Shown: one piece after another, positions 31,101-46,100 of the stretch | How positions within the stretch are numbered: the first letter of the stretch is position 1 | How the letters are laid out: each line of letters opens with the position of its first letter | NCBI RefSeq assembly: GCF_963966145.1 | Contig: NC_091053.1 | Coordinates: 2,294,001-2,358,000, forward strand | Direction: 5' to 3' | Origin: Tenebrio molitor | Taxonomy: Eukaryota; Arthropoda; Insecta; Coleoptera; Tenebrionidae | DNA length: 64,000 bases | Notes under the pieces: model-generated | The model's database searches: none | Seen by the model: only the letters and a program-made list of their open reading frames with translations | What the model was told of the DNA's origin: nothing | Made by a program: the position numbers and the translations under genes

Positions 31101-34100
31101 TGAACTAATCATTTTGTTTTTGAGGGCTCAAGGAGGAAGAAAAGGAATAATTGAGGAGGAGAATATGAGGGAATATGAAGGATACAAGGAGAAAGCTTAC
31201 AAAAAGAATAATACGCATTAAGAAAAAAACTGAGATAACAAAGGGCAAAAGAAGATAAACGAGAAATGGTAAAAGAAAAAAGAACAAAAGACAACAAAAT
31301 AAAATGATATTGAAAATTTTCACGTGTGTGATACACTGTGTTGGGCAAATAGAATTCTTTTTGAGTTTATAAAAGTGGTAGGAACGTGAGCAGCACCTTC
31401 AACCGTCAGTTAATGAAAAAAAAGCATCCCCGTGCTTGTGAAAGCTCCGCTTCAAATCATCCCCAATTCCGCTACACATCGCATTTTACTGCCCGAAATA
31501 GGTCGATATCCTTGACTGTAACAGCCCCCGTTTATACATTTACATTCGGGGGTTGGCCGCGTTAAAGCGGCGTTCTCGTGCCAAGCACCTATATCTTCCC
31601 CTATTTACTTCTTATAATTATACAGTAATGACTCGACATCTGAGATATCTGTGCTGGAACAAGAATGATTGCATTGTCTACAACATTAATTGCTCCAACA
31701 GCATCGTTGGTAGTTTATAACGGGGTCGTTACGACTGACACAGACTGGATTCGTGACTCCAATTTTATTAGTTCGGGTGTGTTTCGGTGTTATTCTCTAC
31801 AGCGCGACTTTTCCCAGACTAACACGTCCTGCGAATAACACTTTGTTGAAGTTTGATACATCGCAGACATGTTCTATCTCCGCAATAAATCACCGCTTTG
31901 GTTAAAATCGATTCGGAAAATACTGTTTGGGGCAAATTACACTTTTCAGTTTCAAATTTCGGGGGAAGCAGCCAGGAGTACAGCTGGTTCCGACGGATCA
32001 AGAGTTAAAGCTCCGCCCTCTCTGCTTTGCCAACAAACTCTTGCCTAAATGATCTGCCACTCACTAGAAAAATATTGCTGCAACTTGTCTCAAACAACAA
32101 CAAAATAATCCGTCAACAAAATACGTAGAAAAAAATGTTTACGAGTGAAACAACGGTTGATGAACGAGCTAAACCGTCTTCAATGCATTCTGATAATCAG
32201 AAAATAGTTTAAAGATGATTTACCAGCGAGTCCAGAATCGCGTGTGTTTTCTTAGGGAGGTTCTCTAGTCGCTTTTGGTGATATTTTACATCTTTAATTC
32301 CCCCCGAGGGAGGACTGCTGAGGTTTTCCAGAGCCTCTTCAACCACACTGACGGGAAGATTCGGGTGGTAGGTTCTGAGGGGTGAATACTTACCCAGCAT
32401 TCGCCTTATCTCTGATATGAGACCTGTACCCACACCATTATGTGATGGTGTGGAAAAACCCCTGAAAAAAAACCTACACCCGATCAGCCGGCCCCGGGAT
32501 TAGAACCCGGGACCTCTCGAGTACAAAGCGGCGCGCTAGGCGCTTGGCCACGATGCTCGGTTTTGTTATGTTAAACGTTTATACGTAGTGTTACCGAGAG
32601 GTCCATTGCGATTAGTCAATCTTTAGTACCAACAGAAGGACCGCCCCTACGCTCAAACAAAAAAACAACTCTTCCTTCCAGTTGTTGTAAACTGCTTTTC
32701 AAACGATTTGAATTTTGAGTGGGAGTAAAAATTTGTAAAATTTCCTTGCGGGGGCGCTGCTTGAGACAAATAGTAATTAATTGGGATGACACGTGGGAAA
32801 GACGTCTTTGTCTGATCAGATAACTATAATCAACGCCTCTCAATTAGTAAACTAGGTTGCGCTCATAAAAGGATCGTGAATTCGTCCACATAGACGGAGG
32901 CGCTGTTATAATTGAGCTTTGACACATGATCAGAAGATGAAACTACAGGGACTGCGGCGACACTCTTCTGGAAGCTGTCAGAAGTAGTCGCAGGACTAGA
33001 TGAAAGCGCAGGACGTAAACGCATTAAACGGAATACCTGATGAGAGAACGTTTCCGGAATTAGATCCAAACTCGCGAAATGAAATTATAAGAGGATGTGA
33101 TAAGTTGAACTACCTCAAATTCATGTTTAATAATAAGTTGAGAGCGCGCAGGATAATACACTGGGAAGGGTAGGCCGCAAGGATCATACACGAGAATCAC
33201 AGATCTAAATATTAAGAAACGTAAATCGTACTAAAATGCTCGTTGGAAGTTTTATTCGACGATACGAAATAAACTATTTACGAAACAGACAAAACGTAAG
33301 CTGCGGGTTTAATCTCGTAAAAGTTGATACACCACAAAAATAAAAATGTAGTTCACGAGCGTTTTAGATTAATACGCGAAGACCTACCGTTTGTTGTTTC
33401 GACAGAAATGGTAACGAAATCCTTTCGGGTCGTTAGGTAAATTGTTAATTAGCCAATCCCGTTGCACGTCGAAAAATAGTAAAGCATAAACGCAAATTTC
33501 ATTGGCGATAAACTCTAATTACTAATTGGGTTTTTCCCGAAACGTTTTCTTTTTATCGAATGGCAAATTGTTTATGTTTTGTGTCGGAATGAATTGGGAC
33601 ACTGCAAAATAACGACGTGTTCCTCTTTGTGCGACCCAATTTCTTTCTGTACTGCAGTTGTGAAAGAAACTTTTTGCACAGCGTAAATTGCGTTCACTAC
33701 TTTGTTCTCGCAATAATAAACAAAAGGGAAAAAATACTAGAACCTTGCTAGCCGCGTCCTTTGCAGAATTAATTGGAGCATCACTCTTTGAGCAGAATCG
33801 GGACACTCTATTAATTAAACGGTGCAAAAGTAAAAAAATGTATTTTGTGAACAACCTTTCTAGTACAAATAACTGCTAAAAGTGTTTTTCTTTGGAACAA
33901 ACGACGAAAGAAAATTAAGTATCACAGAAGATTTTTGAGCATTGAAGCATTATGATATTTTTTGATGCCGAAAGATGCGTTCAAAACGGTAAATATCGTC
34001 CGGCGGAGAACCTAAGCAACGCTACGTGCGGTTAATTTGTGGATGGGTGGCCCCAGAGAACCGCGTTCGATTATCAGATCATTGCTTGACGAGTTGGTAG

Positions 34101-37100
34101 AGGTGTTGGATTCTCTCATGGGCTGTGACCTTGGAACTTTCTGCGCAATAAATTAGTGAAAAATCGATATTGGTCGTTTGCACAGATGTGACTCATAGCC
34201 CATGAGATAATCCAACCATTCGTAATGACTATTAATCCGGCCTGGACGCCGTACCCCCAATAATAATTTTTATGGAGCACCCTTTCATTTTTCACTTTTC
34301 TGCACCTTGTGCACATTTCTCAGACGAGTTCATCTTCCAGGCGGCCCCCTCTGCATACAAATCTCCGACTGCAGCGATTTCCTTACAAGAACCATCTGTT
34401 CCTCCGCGTTCTTACGTGCAAGACAAACATCGTTACGTGATGCGCTTGAACAAGTAAATCGCGTCGATTCAGGCCGCCGTTAGTGGAACAATTTAGCGAA
34501 AATTCATCCATTAATTGAAACCATTAGTGTGATAAATTTCGGCGGGTTGAGGAAAAACCGTTCGACTGCAAACTGTAACGGTGGTGAACGCAAGAACGTT
34601 ATTTTAATTAATTGTGTGAAGCAACTGGGTCGCGTCGATGCGAATTTTGTAGCAGGATTAAAAATGTCCCGGCAACATTTTCCACAGTGAAGAGCTAAGT
34701 GCGACCAAATGTAAATGAAATCTATTGTGAGGGGACTAATGTGGAACAGCACGATGTGGAAATTTATCGATCGGGCATATTTTATTGTAATTTATTTTTT
34801 ATGCGGGCGTGTGTTGTCACATACATATTTCAGGAAGTAGCGCTAATTACCACATGCAGGCGATTTTATGAATATTACTAAAAATAGGTGAATCATTTAC
34901 ATTAACACAAAAGAGTCGTTTTAAATAGAACAAATCGTTTCTTAAAAGGTTCCGACCTCTCACGTAGCGCTTATACCAAATACTACAAGTTTTACGGGAA
35001 GGTGGTCATGACCCAGGGGCTAAATACCAGCTTATCACCCAAACCGCCCGGGTTCGCTTCCCGTTAAAATCATCAGGTTTTTTTCAAATCACTACCACCT
35101 TTTGGAGGAGATGTAAAGCTGTCGATCCTAGTACTAACTTAGTAGTGGTCGTTAGGTCATGTTAGAGGCGCTTGCGCGACCTGAAAGCTCCTCCAGAAGG
35201 TTACGATTGTTTATTTTTTTCGGGATTTTTTCTACAAAATCAACTTTCAAGCAATACTTGTCTTTTGGTTGGTTAGTAAACACCTAAACGAAGGTCGGTG
35301 ACCAATTATTTTTTAAATAAGTATAATAATTAATTTGTAATTAAATAAAAACACATAATCTTTTTTTGGGAATTGTCTTGCAGCGACATGTCTCATTTGA
35401 TAGATAATTAAAATACGGAACTCCGTGACTGTTTCTTCTTTTGTTAACTGTCATACTTTTTTTTAATAAAAACAGTTTTCATTTTCGTAAGTATGCAACT
35501 GACAGAGCACGTGAGATGGCCGCTGCCGCTGCTCTACCTCAGAATAATTTGATCTTTTCTTTTCACCTCATTACCGTGATTGTTAAAGACACACCAATTC
35601 TTACATCACGTTTTAAATGACTTCGTAGCTCTGACACATTTCCCTGAGCCCTAAACAGGATGTCGTTTTTGATAATTTGTTTATCGATACCGGTGAAAGC
35701 GATATTAAAAAATCCTGCACTGGAAAAACATTATTGTGTTCGGCTTGTTTATTCTTCAGCGTCGACCCAAAACAAATTAACATCTGTTGGAAGCATCAAT
35801 TCCCTGTACGCAAATACATTTCGATAAAGTAGTGCATCTGGAAGGTGTTATCAATGATACGATAAGTGTGTTGTGTTGGTATTTCCGTTAGATGTTTCGA
35901 CTGACTCAACAGGAAAGGTAACCTATCGATTTATTACGCCTGATTAGAGTAAAAAAGTCATAAAATCATAACCTGGAAGGGTTGAAATGACCAATCCGAC
36001 AACGCACGACGTGGAAACGCTTTTTCAGCGAGCCCTCAATTATTCTGTGTAAACAGTGACTCTTTTGTACTGAAAATTGCTGCACAAAACGAATTTGCAT
36101 TGTGCGTGTTATGTTTCGGATCGTTACGGTTGTTTTAAAACAGATTTGTTTCATGTGAAGTTGTTCTGATAAACAAAGACGTCTCGGAGTTTACACGAAG
36201 ATTGTAAGATTCACGGGGCGGAAATAGCAAACGTTTGTTCCAGTTTTAAATAAGTTAGTTATATTTAGGTAGTTACTTTCGAGTCGCAGATTTGTCGGAG
36301 GATTTCTTTCAGAGGGGTTGCGGTAGATACGGAAAAGGGAGAAGGGGAACAGTATTCAACAAGTTGAGAAAAATAGCTGACAATTAACTCTGAGTGGGTC
36401 TTTTTCCACAACTTTTTGAGTCAAACCCTCGGTTGTAATGCTATTAAAATAAAGCACTTTGAACCCGTTCGGTGTGCGATTTATGCTTTAATGGTTGGTA
36501 ATAGATTTTTTAAACTTACTACCTTCAAAATGACATTTCGCGACCGCACAGTAGTGCGGGAAATCGATGTTTGCGGAGTATATGCGGTCGCAGGCCATTT
36601 TGAATCACTAGTGCGGAAAATCGACGTTCTCACACTAGTGCGAATGCTTTTTGGATGATTTTAAAGCACTAGTTCTAAAAATAATTTCACTTGATAATAA
36701 TAAACTCTGATTTATAAAACGCCATTTCTCCAATTTGGATGATGAAAATTTCGAAAGAGTAAAAATAAATCACTGTTAATTCTACTGAGCGCATGGACAA
36801 GCGCCATCCAGTTCAACAAATCAGAGATAATGTTCGTTTCAAAAAATATTGTACGAACATTGGCGCAAATGAAGCACTCGCTCGTTCGTCGCTCGTGCCT
36901 CAAATCATGCGCTCATGCGCGAAAAATCTCTTCTCGCACTCATTTCGTAAATAACAAGCGTGAAAGGAGAATTGTCAATACAATTATGATGTACTAGATT
37001 TTCCATTTCCTCCGATGTACAAATTTCTTAGCTATTTCCTGTTCATACATTTAAATTTTGTTGCATTCAGTTGTGTAATAGAAATTCGTCCAAGTGGTAC

Positions 37101-40100
37101 AAAACGTCTCAGGATTTTCATTTGATGCGATTTTATAGATTTAAAAACATTTTTCATTAGGTAGCTCTACTACAAGACAGAATAATTTATGTAAAATATT
37201 TCAATTTTGTTATTCAAGAGGAAACAATTAGGTTTCTTGATGTAGGAATTTATTTATGTATGTACTTTTATAATATAAATAAGAGAGCATCCTGTTTATT
37301 TTATGTATTTTATTTTGGTATAATAATAATAGTAATTGGTTAGTTAACACAGTTCTTGAAATAAAATCGATTTTATTGTAATTATTTTACAATATTATTA
37401 TAATAAAGAATTGCATTTCAGAAACGATTTCAGAGCAACGAAAAATGTGTTGCAGATTTTTAAATCACGATAAAAGCAATCCTGATGATGAACAAAACCG
37501 AAATCAAAAATGTTTGGTCCAACTTTTGGTAAAATTGTTGCGGTTTTAATAATCGAGCTACGTGGGCAAAAGATATTAAAAATGAATTGGATAACGTTGA
37601 GGTAATGATGCCATGAACATAAACTCTGAAATATTTTCAAATCTTATTAATAAAACACGTAATTGGAAAACCTGGGGGAACGATAAAATCCGCAACTTTT
37701 GGATTAACAAATTTCAATGAAACATATTATTATCCTAAAACGCTTAAATGAAAGCTTCGAAATTCGAGAGATATTTTCTAACAGTGCAAAAATTACTCCA
37801 TGTCTTACGAAAATTATTTATAATTGTTTGAAAAACAAGATAATTAATGAGAATGGCAAAAAAAAACATTGTATCGAAAGCTCGCATATTATTGATTTCA
37901 TCATAATGGAGCAAAAAAAAAAACAAACGAAATTTTTTGATGTACATAAAAAATTATATACCTAACTGAAACACGATGGGTATTTCATTGAGCTGGAGCA
38001 ACCTGATGTAATAAAACTTTCACAGATGCCAAGCTTTGAAGGACACTCAGTATTAAGTAATATCAATATTATTTTTACGCACCACTAATGAAACGGTAAT
38101 TTTACAAGCGGACGAAAAGTAACTCTTTTTCGGACGCTGACCATGGCGCCATCTGTTAGTCTGTTTAGTAAGTTAGCAACGAAACTCACAAAACCGGTAA
38201 TTGTTCTGTCAAAAGTGCCTTTTGTCCTTGCCAGTTTTAAAGCCTCGGCTGCGCCTCGGCCAGAAAACTCACACTCGGACGAAAAAGATGCACTTTTTGA
38301 CCTTGATACAAGTATTTTAAATCATTATCGTTTAAAAGGGAAAAGAAAATATCGTGTTTTTAATGGTCATGTGAAATTTTGGATGCAAAGTTTGATACTT
38401 TTTCTAATACATTTTATCATGGCTTGGTAATAATATCGTTAGTGATAAGATAATCCGACCCGAATGCCGTGCCACCTAATATGCAGTGGGCCAGAAGAGA
38501 ATTCCTTCGTTGTGCAACAGAAAACCAATTACAGAACAATACTTGTTGTTTTGAAATGTGAGAAAAAATGTTTTTGTCTTGTTGACTTCTGTTAAAGTAT
38601 TAAATGTAAGTTTCGTGTGTTTATTACGAGAAAAATAAAGACGAAGACTATTCTGTCGAAGGCTGAAAAACCTACAGATTTTTCTTTTATTTCTTGTATC
38701 GATCCTGTGAACGTATTACCAACTATTTCAAATCCCATTTTATTGAGTTACCTAGATTCTTGTAAAAAATTTTTTACTGATGAGGCGTGGTTTCGCTAAC
38801 TTTCACAATTATACAGCATTATTGGAAAAGTGCAATTTTTTCATTTTTCAATTAATTCAATGGTTTTTTTCGCCTCATTTTCTAAACACGTACGTCTATA
38901 TATTCAATCAGAATGACCAACGTAAGCGTTGCCAACGTACGCTTTATTGTATCTTGTTTGAACCGGTTTTCAACCCTGACATTTACTCAAAGAGATCTAC
39001 GTAGGAAGATATGTTTCTAAAAAATGACCCGAAGAGAGCAAACCCTAGAATACGTTAATTTGATTCGAAAGCTCCTTCATACAAATTACGAGTAGGTTGT
39101 GTGCTGTAAAAGACCCAAATAATAGTTTTTTTTCTGGTTCTTACATTTGCAGTAAGTCGTTTTCCTGGACAACATCGCAAAGAAACCGTCTTCAATTATA
39201 AATAATAGATCGTTAACGTCACAACAACTACTTGGGGATAATAGATATTTTTCAGCGTCGGCAATTTCTCGCCGAATCAAGCGTAACATCCTGTTTGTTG
39301 TCTCGCCGTATCAATTTACTACTTTCTGGAAGTAAGTCGATATTAGGAATCAGACAAGAAAAGGGAGTTTGAAAGGGAAGCACGTGCTCCTGCAGGATTA
39401 ATCCGCTTACGCCTCGTTCACACCGCTATTAATTATTTTTCAGGACAATCAAAGCGCTTACAAATAAAATTTCCATTTGAGCTTCCGCATGTCCTTCCGA
39501 AATCCACCGCTTTTCATTAAAAGTTAACAACGCAAGTTGGAAAGTTTGAATCGTTTGATGGAAAGCTTCACTTCAATTTCTTTATTATCATTTTCACTTG
39601 CGGCATTACCGCCGCTAAATAAGTGTACACGTCAATAACTCCCACAGCCATTTTATTTAATAACTTTGAACACCGCAGGCGCTAGCTTTGTCGCCTAATG
39701 GTGTTATCTTGAAATTACAAAGCCCGTTACAACTTTTCGACAGTTCGATATTTTCCGTCGTGAAATTTTTTAAGAGGCGATTTATTCACGTAAAAGTGAG
39801 TTTACGAGCAGCAACCCAGCCTAAATAGCTGTTTCCAAAGGAAATTTGAATGCGACGCGAGTGTGACAAAAAGTGGGAAATTTGATAAAGGAAGGTGTGC
39901 AGCAGGAGAATGATTAACAGTTCTTTTTCTCTGTTTCAGCTCGACGGCGAGTGATCTCATATCTCGTCGAGGAGTTTTCTCGAGACGCTATTATGGCTCG
40001 GTGGAACAGGTATGATAAATTGTGATTTATTACGCCTCACTTCCGAGGATATATCGCTTTGAAATAATCATCAAGTAAACACATTTTGCGTATTGCGCAT

Positions 40101-43100
40101 ATTAAATTAAAATGAAGCCGGGGATGTGTTCGGGAATGAGTTATTGGTTTAGTGTGAATTTTCTCACAGGACTACGTTCTCAATAAAATTGAAACGGCGT
40201 TCAAGAAAATGTGGTGGATGCGCCGGGGAAGTACAGAAAACAGTTGATTTTTCAGTTATTTCTGGGGATAGAGTGAATGTAAAAACTGAGCTTTATAGAT
40301 TTTTCCAAAACGGAAGGAATGCCGGAAACCGTAACAAAAAAATATTTTAAAAGGAAAAAATGGTGGATGCGCCGGGGACGATGTAAAACAAAATTGTTGA
40401 TAATTCAGTTATCTTGAGAGGTAAAGAGAATGTAGACTGTGCTTTACAGCTTTTCTTAAAACGAAATGAATACCGATAACAGTAAATTTCCAATTCGGAT
40501 GTTGCTTTAAAAAAAATAAATGTGAAAAGTAAAATTCTTATTTTTCAGTTATCTAACAGTTTTGTAACAAAATTAACCCTGAGCTTCTGTTTTTGATATT
40601 AAATACTTTTAAAAAATACTAACGTATGGTGGATGCGCCGGGCAAGCTTTCAAGGAAACTTCCTATTTTAGTTAACTTTGCAGACAGAGTGAATGAAAAA
40701 ACTGAATTTAATAGGTTGTTCTTAAATAAAATGAATGTCGAAGTCTGTAGAGTTCTAGCACAGAAAAAATACTAAGTTTGAAAAATAAAATATTGCTGTC
40801 AGTTAGGTAAAATGCAAAATCGTCTTGGGTAGATAATTTTGTAACGAATTGAAAAACGAAAACAACAAGTTTTTTTCTGTCTTGGATATTAGGTCATAAA
40901 AAGAGACATATCAATTGGGAAATGGTAAAATGCCAGGCGAGCTTAAAAAAATTGTTATTTCAATTATCTATAGAAGTAGAGAGAATGCAAGTGGGTTTTC
41001 AAAATGAAATGAATACCGAAAACCGTTAGTTTCTGTCTTTGACATAAGCCTAACAAAAAAAAAAATTGTGTAAAAATGGTGGATGCGCCGGGCAAGATTG
41101 AAAACAAAATTGTTGATATTTCAGTTATCTTGAGAAATGAAGGGAATGTCATAACTGCGTTTTATAGATTTTTCCATAAGGAAATCAATGCCGAAAACCG
41201 CAAGCTTCTGCCTTTGACGTCAGTCTAACAAAAAATATTTTTTAAAGAAAAATGGTGGATGCGCCGGGCACGATTTATAACAAAATTGTTGATAATTCAG
41301 TTATCTTGAGAGGTAAAGAGAATGTGGAGACTGTGCTTTATGGCTTTTCTTAAAACGAAATGAATACCGATAACAGTAAACTTCCAATTCTGATGTTGCT
41401 TAAAAAAAAATCAAATGTGAAAAGTAAAATTCTAATGTTTCAGTCATCTACAAAGGTAAATGGAATATAATATAAAATAATTGTTTACAGAGTTTTGTAA
41501 CAAAATTAACCGTGAGCTTCTGTTTTTGATATTACTTTTAAAAATACTAATGCATGGTGGATGCGCCGGGCAAGCTTTCAAGAAAACTTCCTATTTTAGA
41601 TAACTTTGCAGACAGAGTGATTGAAAAAACTGAATTTAATAAGTCTTTCTGAAATGAAATTAATGTCGAAAACCGTAGAGTTCTAGCACAGATGTTGGTT
41701 TAAAAAAAAATAAAAAAACTGTGAAAAAGAAAATACTGATGTCAATTAGATAAAAAATGTAAAATCGTCTTGGGTAGATAATTTTTATAACGAATGGAAA
41801 GACGAAAACAATCAGTTTTTTCTGTCTTGGATATTAGGTTATAAAAAAAACACATATCAATTGAGAAAATGGTAAAATGCCAGACGAGTTTAAAAAATTT
41901 GTTGTTATTTCAATAATCTATACAAGTAGAGCGAATGGAAGTGAGTTTTCAAAATGAAATGAATGCCGAAAACCGTAAGTTTCTGTCTCTGACATCAGCC
42001 TAACAAAAAAATATTTGATGCAAAAATGGTGGATGCGCCGGGCAAGATTGAAAACAAAACTGTTTATATTTCAGTTATTTTAAGAGGTAAAGGGAATGTA
42101 ATAACTGCGTTTTATAGATTTTTCCAAATCGAAATGAATGCCGAAAACCGTAAGCTTCTACCTTTGACATCAGTCTAACAAAAAAATGTTTTAAAGGAAA
42201 TGGTGGATGCGCCGGGTACGATTTAAAACAAAATTGTTGATAATTCAGTTATCTTGAGAGGTAAAGAGAATGCAGGGACTGTGCTTTATAGCTTTTTTTA
42301 AAACGAAATGAATACCGATAACAGTAAACTTCCAATCCTGATGTTGCTTAAAAAAAAATCTAATGTGAAAAGTAAAATTCTGATGTTCCAATCATCTACA
42401 GAGGTAAATGGAATGTAATATAATTTGTTTGCAGAGTTTTTGATATTACTCTTAAAAAATACTAATGCATGGTGGATGCGCCGGGCAAGCTTTAAAGCAA
42501 ATTTCCTGTTTTAGTTAACTTTGCAGACAGAGTGAATGAAAAACCGAATTTAATACAACTACAAGTTGTTTTCTGTCTTGGATATTAAGTTATAAAAAAA
42601 GACATCAATTGGGAAATGGTAAAATGCCAGACGAGTTTAAAAAATTGTTATTTCAATTTATCAATAGAAGTAGAGGGAATGCAAGTGGGTTTTCAAAATG
42701 AAATGAATACCGAAAACGGTAAGTTTCTGTCTTTGAGATCAACCTAACAAAAAAAAAAGATGTAAAAATAGTGGATGCGCCAGGCAAGATTGAAAACAAA
42801 ATTGTTTGTATTTCAGTTATCTTAAGAGGTAAAGGGAATGTAATAACTGTGTTTTATACATTTTTCCAAAACGAAATGAATGCCGGAAACCGTAAGCTTC
42901 TACCTTTGACATTAGTCCGACAAAAAATATTTTAAAGAAAAATGGTGGATGCGCCGGGCAAGGTTGAAAATAAAATTGCTGGTATTATCTTGAGAAGTAA
43001 ATTGAATGCAAAATTGTTTTTAGCAGATGTTTTGTAACGAAACAAATGACGAAAACCATAAGCTTGTGTCCTTGGTATAAGTTCAATGAAAAACGTATTA

Positions 43101-46100
43101 AATAAGAAATGGTGGATGCGCCGAGATTAAAAGAATTTTTTTGTCAATTTTTTTCACATTAGGTATATCCCATATATACATATATACATATTATATATTT
43201 TTATCAAAAATATTTTTGCTAATGAACGAAAACATCCATAAACGAGGCCAGAATTCCAAATAAGAGCAAATAAGAGCACGAGACGAAGTCGAGGGCTTTT
43301 ATTTGATAATAATTGGTCTTCTGACCGAATAATAATTTATGGATGTTTGAGTTCATTAGCAAAAAAATTGCCGATATTAAAATTTTGCACGAGGGGTATA
43401 CGGCTGATTATTTCCTGAATAGAATGAAACCAAACGCATTATTTCCAATCCTTTTTATTCAAAATAATTAAAAAAAAAATCAGGTACCAACATTTTTTAT
43501 CAGATTATTGCACATGTGCCTTTTAGAGAAATTTTATCGGGTTATTTTTTGTTTTCTCGTTTTGATTGGTCAATATTTGTCACGCAATTGGTTGCTAAAC
43601 ACATGAAGGACATAATCAGTTATATTTAGAGGCAAAGGAAATGTAAACAATGTGTTTTATAAATATCTTCATAAGAATTGCCGAAAATCGTAAATGTTTA
43701 TCTTAGATATTGAAATTGGAAGAAATTAGTCCAAGAATGACATGCATTTGACAGTCTAAAAAATAAAATATAGTTATTTCAGTTCTCGTCGGAATTAGAC
43801 GAAATGTTAATATTTCAAAACTGAAACAACCTTCTTCCTCCCACCATGAAATTATTTGGTTGAAATATTACATAAACATAAGATTGCAAACCTTATACAT
43901 GTGTCAAATTCAGAGACATCCTAGATATCACTTCCCGGTGTTCCACTTTACCTGTAAGCCGACGTCTTGTATCAGATTCACTGCACTTTGATACGTGTCC
44001 AATTTAATTCAAATATCTGAAATTGCTTAGACTTCCCAAAGCACGAAAAAAAATCTTTTCTGTAAGGTGTAATTCGACACATGTCTCAATAATGTAAACA
44101 ATTTCCCTCTCGACGATTGCTTCAGCCACTTGTTGCTAACTAAGAAAATTGCAAATATTGTAACAAAAGCTTTTGAAAGGATTTCAGTTTGGCCTCAACT
44201 TCCAAATGCTGATACATGTATATTACAACGTAATTAAATTACAATGCAAATGTTTGGGCCCAGAGCCATGGGAGAGGTTCAGCCCACGTGCGGTTTCCGA
44301 CCGTCATGTATTTCTATTAGGGAAAATTTCAAAATGTCTTGTTCATTAATGAAATCGAATTTACATTTATGTCTCACTTTGAGGTAAAGAAAAAAAAAAG
44401 ACATAAAACGAGCCGACGCCTCCACCATTTATATTATTTATTAAAATAAATCAAATATTCCATTTAGATGTTATCAAAACGTCACAATATGTTAGCTTTT
44501 GTACAAAATATCGTCCAAGAACACAACACAAAAAGTAACTGCTCTCATAACTCATTTCTATTTACTCAGCACAATAAGCAATTAACTTTTTACTTCCAAG
44601 CCAAGTATTTGTCAAATATCATTCTCTCCACCTGATTATTTTTTCTGATAGAAAATCTGAATTTGATATTAATTAGGGATGAACTTTTGGTCCATCTGCT
44701 TCGAGTCTAACAAAACACACTTTAATAATTTTCATTCTCGGTTAACGTTAATTGAAAATAAACATTTTATCGCCATCATGAAACAGAAAGTAATAAAATG
44801 GGATTCATACCGGACAGATATTTTAATCGAAAAGTAAATTGAAACCTCTAAGCCCATTTTATGATTACGAAGCAATGTTATATTACAACGTTATACAAAT
44901 AACAGTTATCCGATTCGATTTGTTAATTTTCCATAAAAGCTAGACCAGTGAATAATTTTTTTCACTCGGTAAACTCGATTGCAGTTCAATGGAAATTTTT
45001 TCAAAAATATTTTATTCTCTGTATATTTAATAGAAAATAAACATTTTATTACCCCCATCACGAAACAGGAAGCAATAAACTGGAATTACTATCGGGTAGA
45101 TATTTTGGGTGAGAAATAAAGCTAAACCTAAGACTATTTTACGATCGTTAAACAACTTTACTGTTCAAACAGAAATTTCATAACATCGGTTTCAAGTTTT
45201 TAGTAGAATCATGAATTTTATTATTTTTCCATTTAGATGAACATTATGATTGTTCTAATTGAAACAAGATTATTTTAAAAATGTTCCAGAGAACTTGGAG
45301 AGCAAATTTAAAGTAAAAGAAAATTTTGTAAACAGGTTCTCTCCACGTACATTCCACAACATTGAAAAAAAATTAGTCAAGATTTGTTTTACGTTAAAAA
45401 TTGAAAAAACATATTCTGGAGTTTGGTTGTGAAGTCCGGACTAAGGTTTCATTTTTCCAGTGATCCGGGGATAAACAAAAGCCGGGATTTTCTGAAACAA
45501 CACTGCGGAGTAGATTTTGGAGCACCGTCTCGAACAAGCTATAAAAAAATATTTCTTGGTCAAGGAGCCCTGCTTTAAAAGCTTAACACAGAAATATCTA
45601 AGATATGGCATCCTTGCATAATTTCAAATTAGACAGAAGGTTGAAGAATTATTGCATACAAAGCAAAGTAATTAAAATATCTATAGTGAGAAAATGGTGG
45701 ATGCGCCGGGCAAGCTTAAAAGAAGGGTTCATGTTTTGGACATCATTAGAGGTAGAGTCATTATAAAATCCATATAACTAGATAGTTTTAAGGCGAAATG
45801 AATGCACGAAACCGTAAAATTCTATCTTGAATATTGACATTGAAAAAAATTATTGCGTGTAAGAATGATTTGGCAGTCTGAAAATTAATAAAATGCTGAT
45901 ACCTCAACTATTTTTTTTTTAAGTAGAACAAATTTCAAAATTGCATTTTGTAGCTCCTTTTGAAACGAAAGGAATGCAGAAAACTGTAAATTTTGATCTC
46001 AGATATTGGTTCCAAAATAAATTACTTAATAAAAATAATTAATATGTTTCGCGGTCTAAAAAATAATGTACTGATATTTCAGTCATCTTCAGAGGTAGAA

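Larger units (their letters stand above)
28150..39939 (+). other. GARNL3 intron 1, 11.8 kb
   Basis: No conserved coding exon is seen. It contains a compound inverted-repeat element (28811-29160), two reverse-transcriptase fragments (near 29200 and 29850), SINEs at 32283 and 34998, a fold-back at 34105, and dispersed repeats at 36530 and 38205. Confidence 0.6.

Noticed and set aside
37717..37965. 82-codon ATG frame in GARNL3 intron 1
   Set aside because: Lys/Asn/Ile-rich as expected for AT-rich DNA. No domain is recognised and there is a competing frame of similar length on the other strand.
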